This document shows positions 20,110 through 28,334 of a stretch of 64,000 nucleotides of DNA, piece after piece. The stretch's first letter is position 1. The number at the start of each line of letters is the position of its first letter. A model generated the notes under the pieces. The model did no database searches, was not told the DNA's origin, and worked only from the letters and a program-made list of their open reading frames with translations. Source of the stretch: Symbioplanes lichenis (GTDB taxonomy: Bacteria > Actinomycetota > Actinomycetes > Mycobacteriales > Micromonosporaceae); contig NZ_JAUZQD010000014.1 in assembly GCF_030709675.1 (NCBI RefSeq), forward strand, positions 1 to 64,000, read 5' to 3'. Made by a program: the position numbers and the translations under genes.

Positions 20110-20796
20110 TCAGCTGAGCCAGCCCGGGCGGATCAGGCCGGCCTCGTACGCGAGCACGACCAGTTGCGCCCGGTCACGCGCCCCGGCCTTGAGCATCGTG
20201 CGGCTGACGTGCGTCTTCGCGGTGGCCGGGCTGATCACCAGGCGGGCGGCGATCTCGTCGTTCGTCAGACCCTCGCCGACCAGGACCAGCACCTCCCGCT
20301 CGCGCTCGGTCAGCGGGGCGAGCCGCCGCTCGGCCTCCTCCGGGGGCGCTGCCGTCCGCCCGCGCCCGCCCGGCCCCGCGAACTCCCCGATCACCCGCCG
20401 GGTCACGCTCGGCGACAGCAGCGCGTCCCCGGCCGCCACCGCGCGCACGGCCCGGATCAGGTCGACCGGCTCGGTGTCCTTGACCAGGAAGCCCGAGGCG
20501 CCCGTACGCAGCGCCTCGAACACGTACTCGTCCAGCTCGAACGTCGTCAGGATCACCACCCGGGTCCCGGCCAGCGTCGGCTCGGCGGCGATCCGGCGCG
20601 TGGCCTCGAGCCCGTCGACCCCGGGCATGCGGATGTCCATGAGGACGACGTCCGGCCGCGTGGCGAGCGCCACCCGCACCGCCTCGAGCCCGTCGCCCGC
20701 CTCGCCGACCACCTCCAGGTCGGGCTCCGCCCCGAGCAGCGCCCGGAAGCCCGCCCGCACCAGCACCTGGTCGTCGGCCAGCAGCACCTTGATCAC
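20110..20796 (-). CDS. LuxR/NarL-type response regulator
   Basis: A 228-residue regulator. The receiver domain (residues 1-120) has the acidic pair ADDQ, phospho-acceptor Asp in VVLMDIRMPG, switch Thr in ILTTF and Lys in LVKD. The C-terminal LuxR HTH is LTEREREVLVLVGEGLTNDE with TAKTHVSRTMLKAGARD. GTG at 20796 overlaps the kinase stop (GTGA), so the two are coupled and form a two-component pair. Target genes are unknown; the adjacent DUF1707 gene is a possibility. Confidence 0.9.
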   Translation of the reverse strand: MIKVLLADDQVLVRAGFRALLGAEPDLEVVGEAGDGLEAVRVALATRPDVVLMDIRMPGVDGLEATRRIAAEPTLAGTRVVILTTFELDEYVFEALRTGASGFLVKDTEPVDLIRAVRAVAAGDALLSPSVTRRVIGEFAGPGGRGRTAAPPEEAERRLAPLTEREREVLVLVGEGLTNDEIAARLVISPATAKTHVSRTMLKAGARDRAQLVVLAYEAGLIRPGWLS

Positions 20797-22022
20797 GACT
20801 GCTCCCCGTCGGTCGGCAGCACGGCCTCCACCAGATAGCCCCCGTCGTCGAGCGGTCCCGCCGTCAGCTTCCCGCCCAGCGTCTCCGCCCGCGCCTTCAT
20901 CCCCGCGATGCCGCTGCCCTCCTCCGCCGTCCCGGCGATGCCCCTGCTTTTCTCCGCCTCGCCGCCGGTCTCCGCCGCCGCCGGCGCTTCGTTGCGAATC
21001 GCCAGGCCGAGCACCCCGGGCCGGTAGTCGATCGTCACCGTCGTCGCCGCCGCCCCCGCGTGCCGCCGGACATTGGTGAGAGCCTCCTGCACGATCCGGT
21101 AGGCCGCCCGATCCACCTCGGCGGGCAGCTCCCGGCGCGGGCCCGTCACCGTGGTGGTCACCGTGAGCCCCGTGCCCGCGGTCAGGTCCTCCAGCCGGTC
21201 GAGCCCGAGCGCCGGCTGCCGGGGCGCCGCCTCCTCCTCGGGCCGCAGCGCGCCGAGCACCGAACGGACCTCGCGCAGCGCCTCCGAGCTGGCCGTCTTG
21301 ATCGCGCTGAGCGCCTCGCGGGCCTGCTCGGGGCGGCTGTCCATGAGGTGCAGCCCGACCCCCGCCTGCACGTTGATCAGCGACAGGTGATGTCCCAGCA
21401 CGTCGTGCAGCTCGCGCGCGATGCGCAGCCGCTCGTCCGAGGCCTGCCGGCGCTCCTGCTCCTGCCGGGCGCGCTTCTGCTCGGCCTGCGCCCGCGCCTG
21501 CTCCGCCTGATAGGCCGCCCGGCTGCGCGAGCCGTTGCCGAACACCAGCGCCAGGACCACGGCGACCCCGGTCAGCACCGCCTCGCGCAGACCGATCCGG
21601 GCTTCGGCGGGCACGCCCAGCCGGGCGGCGAAGGTCCAGGTCACCATGACCCACACGAGCCAGCCCGCCGCCGCGACCGGGAGCGCCGGCCGGCCCCGCC
21701 CGATCTTGGCCGCGTGGAAGAGGGCGATCATCGGCGCGACCGCGAAGGTCCAGTGCGGCTCGGTCGTCGTGGCGTAGCCGATGCTCGCCGCCGCGGCGAC
21801 GGCCAGCACCACGAGCGGCGCCCGCCGCCGGAACACCAGGGCCAGCGGCCCGATCACGAGCAGGGCCGCGGCGATCAGGTGCAGCGGCGGGTCGTGGGCC
21901 AGCGCCTCACGCATGTTGCCGAACCCGTGGAAGCCCAGCGCCATGACCGCCGCGAACCCGACGGGGGGCTCCCGGTGCTGCTGGCGCCGGCCCTCGGGCG
22001 GCTGCCACGAGTGGTCGCGCAT
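20793..22022 (-). CDS. Sensor histidine kinase of the NarL/DesK type
   Basis: A 409-residue membrane kinase. Residues about 25-175 hold several hydrophobic segments (LIAAALLVIGPLALVF, LVVLAVAAAASIGYA, LPVAAAGWLVWVMVTWTFA), followed by an Ala/Gln/Arg coiled coil (QAEQARAQAEQKRARQEQER). The dimerisation/phosphoacceptor box is RIARELHDVLGHHLSLINVQAG, and the ATP-binding domain follows, with GIAGMKARAETLGGKL as its G2 region. It phosphorylates the regulator encoded immediately downstream. The signal is unknown; no large extracellular domain is present. Confidence 0.88.
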   Translation of the reverse strand: MRDHSWQPPEGRRQQHREPPVGFAAVMALGFHGFGNMREALAHDPPLHLIAAALLVIGPLALVFRRRAPLVVLAVAAAASIGYATTTEPHWTFAVAPMIALFHAAKIGRGRPALPVAAAGWLVWVMVTWTFAARLGVPAEARIGLREAVLTGVAVVLALVFGNGSRSRAAYQAEQARAQAEQKRARQEQERRQASDERLRIARELHDVLGHHLSLINVQAGVGLHLMDSRPEQAREALSAIKTASSEALREVRSVLGALRPEEEAAPRQPALGLDRLEDLTAGTGLTVTTTVTGPRRELPAEVDRAAYRIVQEALTNVRRHAGAAATTVTIDYRPGVLGLAIRNEAPAAAETGGEAEKSRGIAGTAEEGSGIAGMKARAETLGGKLTAGPLDDGGYLVEAVLPTDGEQS

Positions 22023-22220
22023 GCCCCGACGCTACGGCACCCGGCGGGGCGGGACATCCGACCACGGGGAGACGCGGGACGGCCCTCGCGTACGACCGGG
22101 GGAGTACGCCCGGGGTGTCACGTGCGCCCCGGGTGGACGTACCGGATGGGCCCCGGGGGCGACGCCAAGCGCGGGCGATCGGCGGACGCTGGGACGCAGC
22201 CGAAGAAGAAGGAGCACGTC

Positions 22221-22664
22221 ATGACCGCACCGAATCCGTCCGGCCCGGCCCGGATGCGGACCTCCGACACCGAGCGCGAGCAGATCGCGGCCATCCTGCG
22301 CGCGGCGATGGCCGAGGGGCGGCTCACCCTGGAGGAGGGGGAGGAGCGCCTGGGCGTCGTCTACGCGGCCAAGTTCCGCGACGAGCTCGCCCCGCTGACC
22401 GCCGACCTGCCGCACGGTGGCCGCGACGCCCTCGCCCGCACCCCCGAGGCGCGCGCCATGATCCGCCGGGAGACGGGCGGGCGCTTCGCGTTCATTGTGG
22501 TGCTCGGCGCCGTCCTCACCGGCCTGTGGTTCCTCTCCGGCGCGCACTTCTTCTGGCCGGCGATCCCGCTCGCGTTCCTGGTCCTGGGCACGATGAAGCA
22601 CGCCCGGCACGCGCACCATCCTCATTGGCACTCCTCCGCGCGTCCGCGATCCAGCTGGGAGTGA
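22221..22664 (+). CDS. DUF1707 (SHOCT-like) and membrane protein
   Basis: A 147-residue protein. ATG at 22221 has AAGGAG at 22209-22214. Residues 10-65 are a classic DUF1707 domain (MRTSDTEREQIAAILRAAMAEGRL, TLEEGEERLGVVYAAK), followed by two hydrophobic segments (FAFIVVLGAVLTGLWFLSG and FFWPAIPLAFLVLGTM) and a His-rich tail (KHARHAHHPHWH). DUF1707 proteins are common in actinobacteria and act in the membrane or envelope stress; the exact role is unknown. The His-rich tail could bind metal. Confidence 0.8.
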   Translation: MTAPNPSGPARMRTSDTEREQIAAILRAAMAEGRLTLEEGEERLGVVYAAKFRDELAPLTADLPHGGRDALARTPEARAMIRRETGGRFAFIVVLGAVLTGLWFLSGAHFFWPAIPLAFLVLGTMKHARHAHHPHWHSSARPRSSWE

Positions 22665-22757
22665 TCTTCATAACTACCCCGTAGCGGTGGCGGTCGTTGC
22701 CCGCCTTGCCCCCTGATGCGACAGTGGGCGTCCTCTGCGAAAGGGTGGGCAACGACG

Positions 22758-23594
22758 ATGATGGGTCCGTCCCACGCGCTCTCGGGCGCGGCGGTCTGGC
22801 TGGCGGGCAGCTGGGCCCTGGACTTCTTCGCCGGGTACGAGCAGAGCCCGCTGGCCGTAGGCATCGGCGCCACGGTCTGCGCCGGCGGGGCTCTGCTGCC
22901 CGACCTGGACCTGTCCGGAAAGGTCACCCGCAACCAGGGCGGCGCCACGGTGGCCCGGACCTTCGGCGTCTTCTCCCTCTTCCTCGCCGAGGTGGTCGAG
23001 AAGATCTCGCTCGGCGTCTACACCGCCACGAAACTCAGCCGCGACCCCCGCCGCAACAACGGGCACCGGACGTTCACCCACACGCTGCCCTTCGCGGCGC
23101 TGGTCGGGTGGGGGACCACGGCGCTGGCCACCGCGTACGGGAAATGGGCTTTGCTCGGCATCGTCTTCTTCATGGCCGGCCTGGCGCTGCGCGGGCTCTT
23201 CGACGAGTGGGCCGAGCGGGCCGGCTGGGTCATCGTCACCGTCTCGGCCGCCGCCATCGCCTGGTTCACGGCCGCCAACCTGCCGGGCGACCGGGGCTAT
23301 CCGATGCTGGGCTTCGCGGTGGCGGTCGGCTGCGTGGTCCACCTCTTCGGCGACATGATCACGAAGAACGGCGTACCCATTCTGTGGCCGATTCCGATCA
23401 ACCGGCGCATGTGGCGGATGATCGGCATCCCGAACAGCATCGCGGTCAAGGTGGGCGGCAAGACGGAGACCGTGGTGCTGCGGACGATCTTCACGGTGGT
23501 GGCGGTGCTGTCGATCGCCGGAATGTTCGCGCCGCACGTGCTGCACCAGCTCAACCTCGACGTGTGGGCCGGCGACTCTTCCGAGGGGCCCTGA
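22758..23594 (+). CDS. Membrane-bound metal-dependent hydrolase (YdjM/DUF457 family)
   Basis: About 278 residues from ATG at 22758 (another ATG directly follows). MMGPSHALSGAAVWLAG begins the first helix with the conserved SHA motif; GALLPDLDLSGKV carries the DxD, and HRTFTHTLPFA the His cluster of this phosphohydrolase-like integral membrane family, with further helices and a late HLFGDMIT. Metal ligands therefore look intact. Family members are poorly characterised. The gene appears monocistronic. Confidence 0.83.
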   Translation: MMGPSHALSGAAVWLAGSWALDFFAGYEQSPLAVGIGATVCAGGALLPDLDLSGKVTRNQGGATVARTFGVFSLFLAEVVEKISLGVYTATKLSRDPRRNNGHRTFTHTLPFAALVGWGTTALATAYGKWALLGIVFFMAGLALRGLFDEWAERAGWVIVTVSAAAIAWFTAANLPGDRGYPMLGFAVAVGCVVHLFGDMITKNGVPILWPIPINRRMWRMIGIPNSIAVKVGGKTETVVLRTIFTVVAVLSIAGMFAPHVLHQLNLDVWAGDSSEGP

Positions 23595-23631
23595 CCGTCG
23601 GTTCTCGTTCGGCGGCTGTGGGCGGGTGCGG

Positions 23632-24651
23632 TCAGGACGGTCCGGCCGGGCGGCGGCTGCGGCGGGCGAAGGCGGCGGCGCGGGTGTGGGCGGTCTCGGC
23701 GCGGGCGAGGGCTCCGCTGTGGAGGCGGGGGCGGGTGTTGGCGGTGGCGGCCCGTACGGTGAAGGTCTCGCCGGTGCGCCACATGCCGATGTCGTCGCAG
23801 GCCTGCCGGGCCAGCCACAGGCCGATGCCGGTGCGGCGCGCGTCGGGACTCGGCCGGTAACCCGCGTCCGGCGCCGGGCGCCCGGCCCCGCCGTCGGTGA
23901 CCCGGCATTCGACCGCCGCCGCCGTCACCCACAGGGTCAGGCCGACCGGCGGGGCGCCGTGGCGATAGCTGTTCGTGAGCAGCTCGTTGACGGCGGCGAC
24001 GAAGTCGGTCCGGACCAGCGTCGCGACGTCGGCGAGACAGGCTGTGAGCTGCCGGCGGATGCTGCCCAGGTCGGTGATGGAGGCCGAGCCGGTGATCCGC
24101 AGCCTCGGCTCGACCGCCGGCACGGGCGGCGGCCGGTCGGGCGCGAGCTGCCGGAGCACCGCCCCGGGATCGGCGTGACCCGCCTCCGCCACCGGGCCCG
24201 CGACGGTGAGCCGGTGCGGGTGGCTGCGGCGCACGGCGGCCAGCAGCGGCGCGGGCGTGTCGGCCGGGTACGCGCACACCACCGTGATGCCGCTTCCCGG
24301 CAACGTCAGGTCCAGGGCCGCCTCGAAGTGCGCGGCCCGCTCCCAGGCGGCCCGGTCGTGGCCGTGGTCGGCCTCCCCGATGACCACGGCGCCGGGGGCC
24401 ACGCCGCCGAGCCGGTGATAGGCGGCTACCGCGGCGGCCGGCCGGGTGTGGGCGTCCAGCCGGTCCACCGGGCCCGGGGCGCCCTGGCGTTCGCCCGCCG
24501 CCTCGAGCAGGTCCGCGAGGGGCGCGCGGTGCTCGGGGCGGCAGGCGAGCACGACCGGGCCGGCCGGGACGGGGCGGGCGGCGGCCACCTGGGTGAGCAG
24601 GTCGTCGACGTCCTGATAGATCAGCGCGACGTGCTGGGCGGGGTCGCTCAT
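23632..24651 (-). CDS. MEDS-domain sensor with anti-sigma-factor-type ATPase domain
   Basis: About 339 residues. The N-terminal ~170 form a MEDS-like domain (HVALIYQDVDDLLTQVAAAR, VVLACRPEHRAPLADLLEAAG), a RecA-like fold without a P-loop. The C-terminal ~130 are a GHKL ATPase of the anti-sigma regulatory type: FVAAVNELLTNSYRHG (N box), VTDGGAGRP (G1) and GIGLWLARQACDD (G2). Such proteins couple a sensory input to partner-switching control of sigma factors; no sigma or anti-anti-sigma gene is nearby. GTG starts exist nine and twelve bases upstream. Confidence 0.78.
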   Translation of the reverse strand: MSDPAQHVALIYQDVDDLLTQVAAARPVPAGPVVLACRPEHRAPLADLLEAAGERQGAPGPVDRLDAHTRPAAAVAAYHRLGGVAPGAVVIGEADHGHDRAAWERAAHFEAALDLTLPGSGITVVCAYPADTPAPLLAAVRRSHPHRLTVAGPVAEAGHADPGAVLRQLAPDRPPPVPAVEPRLRITGSASITDLGSIRRQLTACLADVATLVRTDFVAAVNELLTNSYRHGAPPVGLTLWVTAAAVECRVTDGGAGRPAPDAGYRPSPDARRTGIGLWLARQACDDIGMWRTGETFTVRAATANTRPRLHSGALARAETAHTRAAAFARRSRRPAGPS

Positions 24652-24741
24652 GCTCACCACTCTGGAACCGTTGCTGGAGCGATCACACTACCCCCGCCGG
24701 ACCCCGCCGAATCGTCCCGACTGTGCGGGTTGCCCCGGCTT

Positions 24742-25620
24742 CTACGCGGCGTCGATCAGCTTGGTGATGTCGCTCAGGTCGGCGTCGCTGCCGTAGTCCG
24801 CGGCGGCGCTCACCCTGCGCCAGGCGCGGGTCTCGGCGAGCCACCGTTCCGCGGCGGGCTCGGTGACTCCGGCGGCGTCCGAGCCCAGCAGCAGCCGTTG
24901 CGGCGGGTCGGGCAGCTCGGCCACGCGGAGCAGGATGCGCGCGGCGCGGTCCGGGTCGCCGGGCTGCTTGCCGTCGGACTGCTTGCGGTAGGCGTGCATC
25001 GCCCCGACCGACGCCGCGTAGTCGGGACCGACCTCGGCGATGTCCATCGAGGCGCCGCCCCAGTCGGTGCGGAAGCCGCCCGGCTCGACGATCACCGTGC
25101 GTACCCCGAAGGGTGCCGTCTCGGCCGCGACGACCAGCGAGAAGCCCTCGACCCCGAACTTCGCCGCCTGGTAGGCGCCCAGCCCCGGCGACCCGCCGAC
25201 CCGGCCGCCGACCGACGAGATCTGCAGGAACAGCCCCGACCGCTGCCGGCGGAACACGGGCAGCGCGGCCGTGGTGACGTTGACGACACCGAACAGGTTG
25301 GCCTCGATCTGGGCCCGGAACACGTCGGCCGGCATCTCCTCGACGGGGGCGCTGTCCGCGTAGCCGGCGTTGTTGACGACGACGTCGAGACGGCCGAACT
25401 CGGTCACGGCCGTCGCCACGGCCCGGTCGGCGGCGGCGCGGTCGGTGACGTCGAGGGGTACGGTGCGGACGCGGTCCGCGTACCGCCGGGTCAGGGTTGT
25501 CAGGTCCTCGGGACGCCGCGCCGTCGCGATCAGCATGTGGCCGGCGGGGTCGGCGAGGACGGCTTCGGCGAGCGAACGGCCGAGGCCGCGGGATGCGCCG
25601 GTGATGAGCCAGGTGCTCAT
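24742..25620 (-). CDS. SDR family oxidoreductase
   Basis: A 292-residue classical-type short-chain dehydrogenase. The cofactor motif TGASRGLGRS is at the N-terminus, VNNAGYADS is the NNAG motif, ISSVGG carries the catalytic Ser and GAYQAAKFG the Tyr-x3-Lys. An Arg/Asp pattern after the second strand (TARRPEDL) suggests NADP preference. It lies downstream of a TetR gene on the same strand, separated by a 24-base tandem repeat, and is probably regulated by it. Substrate unknown. Confidence 0.87.
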   Translation of the reverse strand: MSTWLITGASRGLGRSLAEAVLADPAGHMLIATARRPEDLTTLTRRYADRVRTVPLDVTDRAAADRAVATAVTEFGRLDVVVNNAGYADSAPVEEMPADVFRAQIEANLFGVVNVTTAALPVFRRQRSGLFLQISSVGGRVGGSPGLGAYQAAKFGVEGFSLVVAAETAPFGVRTVIVEPGGFRTDWGGASMDIAEVGPDYAASVGAMHAYRKQSDGKQPGDPDRAARILLRVAELPDPPQRLLLGSDAAGVTEPAAERWLAETRAWRRVSAAADYGSDADLSDITKLIDAA

Positions 25621-25637
25621 GGAGATCCCCTCAATTC

Positions 25638-25731
25638 GGGCGGTTTGCGACCGCTGGGTGGGCGGTCTTCGCGACCGCTGGGTGGGCGGTCTTCGCGACC
25701 GCCGGGTGGGCGTTCTTCGCGGCCGCTGGGT
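25638..25731. repeat. Four tandem copies of a 24-base unit
   Basis: The unit starts GGGCGGTCTTCGCGACCG and ends CTGGGT. Copies lie at 25638-25659 (22 bases), 25660-25683, 25684-25707 and 25708-25731, with one to three changes between copies. The array fills almost the whole gap between the TetR stop and the SDR start on the minus strand, so it forms most of the SDR 5' region. Each unit can fold on itself (GCGACCGC inverted pieces). Confidence 0.9.
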
Positions 25732-25733
25732 GG

Positions 25734-26294
25734 TCAGGTGGTGAGGCGGCGGACGGCTTCGACGACTGCCGCGCGGTGGCCGGCGATCGTGGCGCGGGGC
25801 ATCGCGGTGGCGCTGCCGGGGAGCCAGGCGCTGGCCAGCGCGAGCGTGAAGACCAGCAGATCGTCGGGGGAGAAGCTGCCGGGCACGGCCCCGCGGCGCT
25901 GGGCGTCGGCGACCAGGGCGGCGTTGACCTCGAGGGACTCGTTGAGCTCGGCCGGGTTGCGCTGCTCGGCGCCGGACTCGAGCCGGTGCCAGGTGGCGAG
26001 CTTGAGCTGGTGCGGGTGCGCGATCAGGTAGTCGAAGAGGCGCCCGGCGTAGCCCGGCAGATCGTCCGCGGTGAACGGCACCGCGGCGAGCAGGCGCCCG
26101 ACATGGGTGTCGAGGACCGTGCCGAACAGCTGCTCCTTGTTGCCGAAGTACGCATAGACCAGCGACTTGTTGGCCCGGGCGGCCGCGGCGATGCGGTCGA
26201 CGCGGGCCCCGGCGATGCCGAAGGTCGCGAACTCGTCCGTGGCGGCGGCCAGGATCCGGGCCTTCGTCGCCGTGGCGTCCCGCGCGTTGCTCAT
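25734..26294 (-). CDS. TetR/AcrR family regulator
   Basis: A 186-residue repressor with HTH at about residues 10-55 (FGIAGARVDRIAAAARANKS, LVYAYFGNKEQLF) and a C-terminal TetR_C domain (LPGYAGRLFDYLIAHPHQLKLATWHRLE). Just upstream is CTAACTAACTAGTTGGTTG, an AT-rich inverted repeat centred on ACTAGT that is a likely autoregulatory operator. The SDR downstream is the probable partner gene. Confidence 0.87.
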   Translation of the reverse strand: MSNARDATATKARILAAATDEFATFGIAGARVDRIAAAARANKSLVYAYFGNKEQLFGTVLDTHVGRLLAAVPFTADDLPGYAGRLFDYLIAHPHQLKLATWHRLESGAEQRNPAELNESLEVNAALVADAQRRGAVPGSFSPDDLLVFTLALASAWLPGSATAMPRATIAGHRAAVVEAVRRLTT

Positions 26295-26364
26295 GCCGCC
26301 ACGGTATCTAACTAACTAGTTGGTTGCGTCATGTTCCACGTCACACCGGTAGGCTCCGGCGACT

Positions 26365-26997
26365 GTGGACATCGCTGACATGATCATGGCGTGGGGCCGC
26401 GGCTGGGCCGTCTCGCGCGGGGTGCCGCCGCCGGTCGAGGTGCCCGGCGGGTTCCGGGCCGAGGTGGGGCTTCCGCACCATCGGGTACGTCACGTCCTGC
26501 ACACGTGGTCGGCCGAGTCACTGCACGCTCTGGTGTTGCCGGACTCTGCCCCGGGCGCCTGGGTGAAGGTGGTCGGCAGTCGCGACGATCTGCGCGCCGC
26601 CTTGCCCGCGCCCTGGACGACGGCCGCCGACGGGTGGCTCATGAGTACCGAGTTCACCGTGGAGCCCGGCCGGCCCGTGGCGCCGTACCGGACAGAAGTG
26701 ACCGAAAGCGGCGGGACCGTCACCGCGGTGGCTCGCGACGCGGACGGCACCCCGGCCGCCTGGGCTCATCTGGCGCGCGCGGGCGCCGTCGGCGTGGTGG
26801 ACCGGGTGGAGACCGCGCCGGAGCATCGCCGGCGGGGCCTGGGCAGCGCGGTCATGCGGGCGCTGGGCCGCCATGCCGTGGAAAGCGGGATGGCGACCGG
26901 GGTGCTCGTCGCAACGAAGGACGGGTGCGGGCTCTACCGGGCGCTCGGGTGGGAGGTGCGGGCCGGGATCGCCGCGGCGTGGGTCCCGGCGGGCTGA
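26365..26997 (+). CDS. GNAT family N-acetyltransferase
   Basis: A 210-residue protein. The C-terminal half is a GNAT domain: AWAHLARAGAVGVVDRVETAPEHRRRGLGSAVMRALGRHA, shown here in parts, with the acetyl-CoA pyrophosphate loop RRRGLG, and ATKDGCGLYRALGWEV as the last strand-helix pair. The N-terminal ~110 residues are a second, degenerate GNAT-like half. The GTG start at 26365 opens at VDIADMIMAWGRGW. The acceptor substrate is unknown. Confidence 0.8.
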   Translation: MDIADMIMAWGRGWAVSRGVPPPVEVPGGFRAEVGLPHHRVRHVLHTWSAESLHALVLPDSAPGAWVKVVGSRDDLRAALPAPWTTAADGWLMSTEFTVEPGRPVAPYRTEVTESGGTVTAVARDADGTPAAWAHLARAGAVGVVDRVETAPEHRRRGLGSAVMRALGRHAVESGMATGVLVATKDGCGLYRALGWEVRAGIAAAWVPAG

Positions 26998-27034
26998 GCA
27001 GCGCTCATCAGCGGCGGCGGGCTGAGTGGCTTCG

Positions 27035-27229
27035 TCAGCGGCGGCGGGCGGCCTGGCGGGCGGCCTTCTGCGCGCGGGAGTACGCCTTGCGCTCCTCGAG
27101 ATCGCGCTTCCAGCCGTCGCGGGCCTCCTGGGTGACGCCCTCGACCGCGCCCTGCACGGCGGCCGGGCCGGCCCAGTACTTGTAGATCCAGTTCCAGAGG
27201 GCGCCGCCCTCGCGCGGGTCCTTCGCCAT
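27035..27229 (-). CDS. Small basic protein of unknown function
   Basis: A 64-residue protein starting MAKDPREGGALWNWIYKYWAG. ATG at 27229 is supported by AAGGAG seven bases upstream. The C-terminal half is highly charged and helical (REDLEERKAYSRAQ-like, ending in Arg residues), suggesting nucleic-acid or membrane-surface binding. It is divergent from the OhrR-like regulator across a shared operator, so it may belong to the same stress response. No family recognised. Confidence 0.6.
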   Translation of the reverse strand: MAKDPREGGALWNWIYKYWAGPAAVQGAVEGVTQEARDGWKRDLEERKAYSRAQKAARQAARRR

Positions 27230-27252
27230 CGTGCCGCTCCTTCGTTGCCCGG

Positions 27253-27278
27253 CCAATTGTTGGTGCCCCAACCATTGG
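27253..27278. promoter_or_regulatory. MarR-type operator
   Basis: CCAATTGTTGG at 27253-27263 and CCAACCATTGG at 27268-27278 form an inverted repeat matching in 10 of 11 positions with a 4-base centre. It lies between the divergent 64-residue gene and the MarR gene and ends close to a plausible -10 (TAGACTA). Likely autoregulatory. Confidence 0.65.
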
Positions 27279-27312
27279 TAGACTAACAACTTCCCCGGAG
27301 GAGAGCCAAGAC

Positions 27313-27753
27313 ATGGGTGACACGATCGACACCGACCCCCTCGAGCTCGAGCAACAGGTCTGCTTCGCGCTGTCGGTGGCGGCCCGCAGCGTGGTGGCCG
27401 TCTACAAGCCGCTGCTCGAGCCGATGGGCCTGACGCATCCGCAATATCTGGTGATGCTGGCGCTGTGGCAGCACGCGCCGCTGTCCGTACGCGAGCTGAG
27501 CGGTCTGCTGCAGCTCGACCCGGGCACCCTGTCACCCCTGCTCAAGCGGCTGGAGTCGATCGGTTACCTGCGCCGCGAGCGGGACCGCGCCGACGAGCGC
27601 AGCCTGGCCGTCACCCTCACCGAGCGGGGTCGCGACCTGCGCGCCGAGGCCCTCAAGATCCCGCCCGCCGTGGTCGAGCGGCTCGGCCTGCCGATCGAGG
27701 AGCTGCAGACCCTGCACGCCGCGCTCACCCGCGTCATCGCAGCAGCGAAATAG
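27313..27753 (+). CDS. MarR family regulator, OhrR-like
   Basis: A 146-residue winged-helix dimer. The N-terminal LEQQVCFALSVAAR followed by YKPLLEPMGLTHPQYLVML matches OhrR organic-peroxide sensors, including the reactive Cys at residue 17. The winged helix is LSVRELSGLLQLDPGTLSPLL with KRLESIGYLRRERDRADERS. ATG at 27313 follows GGAGGAGA. OhrR normally sits beside the peroxidase gene ohr; none is present here, and the divergent partner is a 64-residue protein. The reactive Cys predicts derepression by hydroperoxides. Confidence 0.83.
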   Translation: MGDTIDTDPLELEQQVCFALSVAARSVVAVYKPLLEPMGLTHPQYLVMLALWQHAPLSVRELSGLLQLDPGTLSPLLKRLESIGYLRRERDRADERSLAVTLTERGRDLRAEALKIPPAVVERLGLPIEELQTLHAALTRVIAAAK

Positions 27754-27879
27754 GCCGCGGGCAGGACCTTTGACGATCATTCACCGGTACGGGGTCACGG
27801 CGCGCACGTGACGAGTTTGGCGGGCGGCCCCGCGGGGCAACATCCGCGCGCCACCAACGGTACACAGGGGAGCGCCACC

Positions 27880-28149
27880 ATGGTCGAGCCGCACGTCAGC
27901 CTGGATCCCGCCCAGCTCAGCCCGGTCGAGGCGAAGCTGCAGGGCCCGCTCGAGGACCAGCTCACCTCCGCCCTCAAGCACGCCGCGGACAAGGTCTCCC
28001 ACGACTACGCCGGCGAGCCCGTCGAGGCCGTGACGACCGAGCTGCTCGACGAGACGAAGGCCGGGCTGCACCCGGACATCGCCGACGGCTTCGTGCCCGA
28101 CCAGCGCGACCTGCGCCGGGTGGCCGAGGCCATCGTCCGCGAGAACTGA
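27880..28149 (+). CDS. Small acidic protein of unknown function
   Basis: An 89-residue protein from ATG at 27880, with GGGGAG nine bases upstream. It is helical and acidic: VEPHVSLDPAQLSPVEAKLQ, DQLTSALKHAADKVSHDYAG and LLDETKAGLHPDIADGFVPD. No membrane segment or signal peptide. It resembles small actinobacterial hypothetical proteins of similar length but no function is known. A strong hairpin follows. Confidence 0.65.
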   Translation: MVEPHVSLDPAQLSPVEAKLQGPLEDQLTSALKHAADKVSHDYAGEPVEAVTTELLDETKAGLHPDIADGFVPDQRDLRRVAEAIVREN

Positions 28150-28204
28150 GCCGCGAGCTTCGGTCCGCCAGGACTGAGCCGCGAGCTCTGAGCTTCAGTA
28201 CGCC

Positions 28205-28231
28205 GGCCGTCGTGCTGCTCGCACGGCGGCC
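28205..28231. terminator. Bidirectional hairpin terminator
   Basis: GGCCGTCGTGC at 28205-28215 pairs with GCACGGCGGCC at 28221-28231 (one G-U-type mismatch, 5-base loop). It sits between the convergent 89-residue gene and the large membrane protein gene. Confidence 0.65.
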
Positions 28232-28259
28232 CTCGCGTGTCCCAGCTCACGCGCGCGGC

Positions 28260-28334
28260 GTCACCCCATCCGCGTGATCGCGGCGCGTGCCGCGGTGGAG
28301 TCCGGTGTCACCCCATCCGCGTGATCGCGGCGCG
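28260..28334. repeat. 28-base direct repeat at the 3' end of the membrane protein gene
   Basis: The 28 bases beginning GTCACCCCATCCGCGTGATC occur at 28260-28287 and again at 28307-28334. The second copy holds the last codons and stop of the membrane protein gene on the minus strand (AAITRMG); the first lies 47 bases beyond, repeating the same codons in a dead end. It is a partial duplication of the gene's tail. Confidence 0.85.

Noticed and set aside
20110..21654. 514-codon minus-strand frame spanning the response regulator and kinase
   Set aside because: The regulator starts at GTG 20796 within it; the upstream part is out of frame with the kinase and is shadow.
25638..25731. CRISPR array
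   Set aside because: The units are contiguous without spacers and there are no cas genes; it is a minisatellite.
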